Below, piece after piece: positions 52,601-56,447 of a stretch of 56,447 nt of DNA (positions within the stretch are counted from its first letter, which is position 1; each line of letters starts with the position of its first letter). The translations under genes and the position numbers were made by a program. The notes below the pieces were generated by a model, which was not told the DNA's origin, did not search any database, and was given only the letters and a program-made list of their open reading frames with translations. The stretch is from Meiothermus sp. CFH 77666. GTDB lineage: Bacteria > Deinococcota > Deinococci > Deinococcales > Thermaceae. Location: contig NZ_JAGDFV010000023.1 in the NCBI RefSeq assembly GCF_017497985.1, positions 1-56,447 on the forward strand, given 5' to 3'.

Positions 52601-54427
52601 CTACTTGAGACCGGCTTCCTCGTTCAGTAAGCGGGTCTTCACCCACTCGGCGGTGAGTGGCAGTCCGTCGAGATGGGCCACCGAGCGCAGGCGGGTAGCA
52701 TACTCGGGCATCTCGTTTTGCAGGATGCCGTGAAGCTGGCCGTCGCGGTTGAGTTCAATAACGTACACCCGTTCGTGGGCGGCCACAAAGTCCCGCACGG
52801 CATGGTTGATGGGCAGGGCCCGCAGACGCAGGAAGCTGGTAGGGAGCTGCCGGGCGAGGCGGTCGCGGGCCTCTTCGATGGCGTAGCGGGTGGTGCCGTA
52901 AGCGATGATACCCACTTTGGCGGAGGGGCTGTGTTCGATGGCCGGAGCGGGTACCAGGTTGCGGGCCGTATCGAATTTACGAGCCAGTCGGGCCATCAGG
53001 CGTTCATAGTCCTCGGCCCGTTCGCTGTACTGGGCCTGTTCGTTGTGGCCGCTGCCCCGGGTGAAGTAGGCGGCCAGGGGGTGGGGCGTGCCGGGCAGCG
53101 TCCGGTAGGGGATGCCGTCGCCGTCCACATCCTTGTAGCGGGCAAAACCGCCCAGGGCCTCGAGCTCGGTGGCGCTCAGCACCTTGCCCCGTTGCAGGGG
53201 TGCTTCGGGGTAGTCGAAGGGTTTGCCCATCCAGTGGTTCATTCCGAGGTCGAGGTCGGAGAGCACAAACACGGGGGTCTGCAGCACCTCGGCCAGGTCG
53301 AGAGACTTCCAGCCAAACTCGAAACTTTCTTCGATGGAGGACGGGAACAGGATCGGGTGCTTGGTATCACCGTGGCCCAGGGTGTAGGCAAACGAAACAT
53401 CGCCCTGGCTGGTGCGGGTAGGGAGGCCGGTACTGGGGCCTACCCGCTGGATGTCCCAGATTACGGCGGGAATTTCGGCAAAGTAGCCATAACTGACGAA
53501 CTCGGCCATCAGGCTGATGCCGGGGCCGCTGGTGGAGGTAAGGGCCCTTGCACCAGCCCAGCCTGCGCCCATAACCATGCCTGCGGCAGCCAGTTCATCC
53601 TCGGCCTGGATGATCGTATAGGTGGGTTTACCGTTTTGGTTCTTGCGCAGTTTGGGTAAAAACTCGCGCAGGGCATCCATAAAGCTGGTCGAAGGGGTGA
53701 TGGGATACCAGGCCGCCACGCTCACCCCGCCAAACACCGCCCCCAAAGCGCCGGCCTCGTTGCCGGTCATGATGATGAGCCCTTCGGTCTTGTTCATGGG
53801 CTCGAGGCGGTACGGGTCTTGTTTGCGCAGGTTCTGGCTGGCCCATTCATGCGCCCGGCGCACTACCTGCAGGTTGCTTTCCACCAGCTTCTGGCGGTAA
53901 CCAAACTGTGCTCCCAGGGCTTCCTCCACGACCTCGAGCGGGGCCCCCAACATCCAGGCCACCACCCCCACATAGGCCATGTTGGCAATGTAGGGCTTGC
54001 GCTTGACTGGCACGTCCACGCCTGCAATGAGCTCGCTCACAGGAATGGGGTAGAAAATCAGGTCGTCGCGTTTGGGCAGATTTTTCAGGTCAGCGTTATA
54101 GAGACACACTCCGCCTGGGGGCAACTCCTGGACGTCTTCTGCGGCGGTGGTAGGGTTGAAGGCCACTAAAATTTCGGAAGGCTTTCGGGCGATGTACCCT
54201 TCATGGCTGACCCGGATGTGGTACCAGGTGGGAAGCCCCTGAATATTGGAAGGAAAAATGTTCTTGCCATGTACAGGAATGCCCATCTTAAAAAAAGACC
54301 GCAACAGGGTAAGGTTGGCGGTCTGACTGCCGGTACCGTTGGCGGTGGCTACAACCAGGGAGAAGTCGTTGATGACCGGCGAGCGCGTAGCATAACCCGC
54401 CTCTTGCTGTCGTTCCAGAACGCTCAT
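52601..54427 (-). CDS. korA: 2-oxoacid:ferredoxin oxidoreductase, fused gamma-alpha subunit
   Basis: 608 aa. The N-terminal gamma domain (about 1-185; GSQTANLTLLRSFFKMGIPVHGKN) is fused to the alpha domain (about 215-608), which carries the signature YPITPSTS and AEDELAAAGMVMGAGWAGARALTSTSGPG. A GGAGG Shine-Dalgarno precedes the ATG by 5 bases. With KorB it makes a ferredoxin-linked complex that can run the oxidative decarboxylation or, in autotrophs, the reverse reaction. No ferredoxin gene is adjacent. A stem-loop lies in the presumed leader. Confidence 0.94.
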   Translation of the reverse strand: MSVLERQQEAGYATRSPVINDFSLVVATANGTGSQTANLTLLRSFFKMGIPVHGKNIFPSNIQGLPTWYHIRVSHEGYIARKPSEILVAFNPTTAAEDVQELPPGGVCLYNADLKNLPKRDDLIFYPIPVSELIAGVDVPVKRKPYIANMAYVGVVAWMLGAPLEVVEEALGAQFGYRQKLVESNLQVVRRAHEWASQNLRKQDPYRLEPMNKTEGLIIMTGNEAGALGAVFGGVSVAAWYPITPSTSFMDALREFLPKLRKNQNGKPTYTIIQAEDELAAAGMVMGAGWAGARALTSTSGPGISLMAEFVSYGYFAEIPAVIWDIQRVGPSTGLPTRTSQGDVSFAYTLGHGDTKHPILFPSSIEESFEFGWKSLDLAEVLQTPVFVLSDLDLGMNHWMGKPFDYPEAPLQRGKVLSATELEALGGFARYKDVDGDGIPYRTLPGTPHPLAAYFTRGSGHNEQAQYSERAEDYERLMARLARKFDTARNLVPAPAIEHSPSAKVGIIAYGTTRYAIEEARDRLARQLPTSFLRLRALPINHAVRDFVAAHERVYVIELNRDGQLHGILQNEMPEYATRLRSVAHLDGLPLTAEWVKTRLLNEEAGLK

Positions 54428-54786
54428 TAGCACCTCCTAGTGCTTTGTCAGGCCAGCATCGGTCTGCCCCTCTATCCTATCGGATATAGGTGAGGGGTCT
54501 GAGTGACTTTAGGCCCTATTTTTTGGGAAATCTAGCACATAAAGCCTCTCTGGCTCGAGCCTGAAGTGTGCGATTGTTCCTCCGATGTGCGGCGGATGCA
54601 GTCATGCCAGATCTGCCTGAACCACAAACAGTGATGGGAACGCGATAGACTGCACCTGGGGGGTTCGTCGGTTGTGGGGATTAGGCGATGCCTCTCAGAG
54701 ATATTGCGCGCTTCACTGATCTGGTCGCCTGCTCAAGCAGCCAAGGTTCTACCCAGGACAGAGATTTCTTAATCCTGGATGGCGCG
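54428..54786. other. 359-base intergenic region between korA and the PII-like gene
   Basis: It holds the stem-loop at 54467-54497 and otherwise only short meaningless frames. No repeat copy or RNA gene was recognised. Confidence 0.55.
54467..54497. promoter_or_regulatory. Stem-loop in the korAB upstream region
   Basis: CCCCTC pairs with GAGGGG and inside it CCTAT pairs with ATAGG. It lies 40 bases before the korA ATG and may be a leader structure or operator of the operon. Confidence 0.45.
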
Positions 54787-55089
54787 TTAAGTGTACTTAT
54801 CGCCGCGAACCACCTCTACGTTTTCCACAAAAGCAATCACCGCGTAGTTGGCAAAATATACCTCGGCCAGACGGTTCAGGATTTTTTCTGCCACAGAAGG
54901 GCTCACAATCGTTTCCAGACGAATGTTATTGCCCTCCCACTCGCTGGCCCGCACCCCACGGCTGCCCTCGCCCCTGGCTGGTGTGATGGTGTAGCCCTTG
55001 GCGCCCAATTTTTTGATTTCCCGGACAAGCCGCTCTTCCAGGAAGCCTTCTGCAATGATGGTGACCAGTTTGAGCGAAACCAGGGCCAT
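54787..55089 (-). CDS. SbtB-like PII signalling protein
   Basis: 100 aa, ferredoxin-like PII fold: SLKLVTIIAEGFLEERLVREIKKLG, GYTITPARGEGSRG (T-loop region) and LAEVYFANYAVIAFVENVEVVRG. Its ATG overlaps the stop of the SbtA-like gene (TAATG), so the two are coupled. In cyanobacteria SbtB binds adenine nucleotides including cAMP and closes the SbtA bicarbonate transporter. The C-terminal redox loop (CxxC) of some SbtB proteins is absent. Confidence 0.87.
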   Translation of the reverse strand: MALVSLKLVTIIAEGFLEERLVREIKKLGAKGYTITPARGEGSRGVRASEWEGNNIRLETIVSPSVAEKILNRLAEVYFANYAVIAFVENVEVVRGDKYT

Positions 55090-56057
55090 TAGCTACCTCC
55101 GTGCAGCCAGCGAGAAAGCGCAAAGTAGATGGGGATTCCCAGGGTCAGGTTGAAGGGGAAGGTGATGCCCAGCGAGGCGGTAAGGTAGTAGCTCGGATTG
55201 GCCTGGGGCAAGGCAATGCGTACGGCAGCTGGGGCTGCAATGTACGAAGCACTGGCGGCCATGGTGCCCAAGACCATTGCCCCCCCCACCGACATACCGG
55301 CCAGGCTCCCGAACCACACGCCCAGAGCCCCTTGTACAAGTGGCATCACGATGCCAAAACCAATCAAAAAAAACCCTACCGTTCGCAGATCGCGCAAGCG
55401 CTTGGCGGCTACCATGCCGAGCTCGAGCAAAAACAACACCAGCACCCCCCGAAAGGGGTCTACGAACACCGGGGCAATTTGCTTGAGACCCTCTGGCCCC
55501 GCCAAAAAGCCCATTACAGAGCCCCCCACGAGCAGCAGGATACTTCTACCGGCAAAAATCTCCCGCACCGCCTCGCCCAGCGAGCCTTCGCCCAGGCTAC
55601 GGCGGGCAATCAGCAGCGCAATCACAATGGCCGGGACTTCCAAAATGGCTACCAGGGTGGGCATAAAGCCCTCCACCGGTTGCCCGGCTGCCTGCATGAA
55701 GGTAGTGGCAGCGATGAAGGTCACCGCCGAAACCGAGCCATAGTGGGCCGCGATAGCGGCAGCATTCACCACATCGAAGCGCCCTATTTGCCGCAACACA
55801 GCGTAAGAGAGTAGCGGCGTAAGGACGCTCAGCACCAGCGTTGCCAGGGCGGGTTTCCACAGCTCGGCAAATGGCGTGGTGGAAAGTGCAGCCCCGCCTT
55901 TGAGGCCGATGGCCAGCAGGAGATAGATCGAGAGGGTGGTGTAGAGCGCATCGGGGATTTTGAGGTCGGACTTGACCAGTGTGGCCGTGAGGCCCAGGGC
56001 AAAGGCCAGCACGGCAGGGGAGAGCAGGTTGATACGGAGCAATTCCAGCGTATCCAC
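55089..56057 (-). CDS. SbtA-like sodium-dependent bicarbonate transporter
   Basis: Integral membrane protein, 322 aa, about ten helices in two inverted halves, GTG start. The motif AAHYGSVSAVTFIAA and its second-half counterpart MAASASYIAAPAAVRIALP match SbtA transporters (DUF897). A TAGAAT box (56066-56071 on the minus strand) lies 8 bases before the GTG. Together with the SbtB-like gene it forms a regulated bicarbonate uptake pair, which could feed carboxylases in a heterotroph. Confidence 0.9.
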   Translation of the reverse strand: MDTLELLRINLLSPAVLAFALGLTATLVKSDLKIPDALYTTLSIYLLLAIGLKGGAALSTTPFAELWKPALATLVLSVLTPLLSYAVLRQIGRFDVVNAAAIAAHYGSVSAVTFIAATTFMQAAGQPVEGFMPTLVAILEVPAIVIALLIARRSLGEGSLGEAVREIFAGRSILLLVGGSVMGFLAGPEGLKQIAPVFVDPFRGVLVLFLLELGMVAAKRLRDLRTVGFFLIGFGIVMPLVQGALGVWFGSLAGMSVGGAMVLGTMAASASYIAAPAAVRIALPQANPSYYLTASLGITFPFNLTLGIPIYFALSRWLHGGS

Positions 56058-56342
56058 TGTCCAGGATTCTACCGCTTTCTGACATAGTTACGCACGGCCG
56101 GTAGCATTCCAGAAATCTGTTTTGGCTTTGAGCGGTTGGTTCTCACTAGCAACCCAGGATACCTCCGTGGTCAAACGGCTGTGCGACGCTCTCCAGGGTT
56201 ACGATGTCGGCCTCTGGCTTCCTCGCAACGACCTTTTTATTCGCCGTTGTTTTTGCGTGTATGCCTTCAGTAAGGTTCTGAACAAGCGGTTGCAGGTGTG
56301 AGTGTAAGCGGGCTTATTCCCAGGCTTTTATCATAATCACAT

Positions 56343-56447
56343 ATGAAAGCTGTCTCCATCCCCAGTCCGTTGCCGTATCTAGCCCAGATACCCGATTCCC
56401 GCGAGTACTTGAAAACCCATCATCGCTGGCAAGACCTGCTGCTGATC
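56343..56447 (+). mobile_element. ISAs1-like transposase gene, 5' end (cut by window edge)
   Basis: The frame reads MKAVSIPSPLPYLAQIPDSR, then EYLKTHHRWQDLLLI to the window edge. The block L..LAQIPD.R and HRW.DLLLI resembles the N-terminal domain (DDE_Tnp_1-associated) of ISAs1-family transposases. The inverted repeat of the element could not be located, so the boundary is unknown. Confidence 0.6.

Noticed and set aside
56083-56303. Frame reading SVVKRLCDALQGYDVGLWL next to the transposase start
   Set aside because: No ATG or ribosome site and under 75 codons; may be a remnant but cannot be supported.

Overview
The window most likely comes from a Meiothermus-like member of the Thermales (phylum Deinococcota). 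The grounds are a GC-rich chromosome, many proteins resembling Thermus families, a strong excess of the hexamer CTCGAG in coding DNA, and many genes whose -10 box lies only 6-9 bases before the start codon, the pattern of leaderless mRNAs common in Deinococcota. The genus assignment is an inference from memory of the families, not from a search.

Layout. 1-660 (minus): a tRNA-Thr(TGT)/Tyr/Gly/Thr(GGT)-tuf operon in the same order as the Escherichia coli thrU-tyrU-glyT-thrT-tufB operon, with a good promoter. 839-7220: a beta-CASP nuclease, an unknown secreted protein, a trmJ/histidine-kinase pair, an orphan Imm5-like immunity gene, and a short foreign-looking island with a DUF433 antitoxin, a broken DUF5615 toxin and an attC-like hairpin. 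7222-13302: histidine utilisation, with hutC-like regulator, hutU, hutI and a hydrolase divergent from hutH across a 43-bp dyad that probably holds the operator. 13328-21971: housekeeping and redox genes (dus, LEA-14-like lipoprotein, DapA-family aldolase, OsmC, metal-dependent mutase-like enzyme, tRNA-Thr(CGT), rph, rdgB-type ITPase, a frameshifted cupredoxin-like lipoprotein, a c-type cytochrome-like protein, an SDR).

22668-35169: maltose/maltodextrin uptake and breakdown, with a binding protein (22668) separated from its probable permeases (30006, 31358) by an HtrA-type protease, a class III aminotransferase, an ECF sigma/anti-sigma pair and an aldehyde dehydrogenase. A HEPN/MNT toxin-antitoxin pair lies between the permeases and a GH13 amylase. 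35400-46661: mutS2, an OmpR-type two-component system with a large hairpin between its genes, surE, greA, a large membrane protein, malQ and a VOC protein. 46862-49110 (minus): flavodoxin-fold oxidoreductase, Tat-exported class C beta-lactamase-like protein and 5-FTHF cyclo-ligase-like protein. 49449-56057: acyl-CoA dehydrogenase, DUF218 membrane protein, 2-oxoacid:ferredoxin oxidoreductase korAB and an SbtA/SbtB bicarbonate-uptake pair. The right edge enters an ISAs1-like transposase gene.

Intergenic DNA is rich in unnamed dispersed repeats. I see three families, plus short GATAGCTGATAG-type repeats. No CRISPR array, rRNA or riboswitch was recognised. All calls are by eye, without database search.
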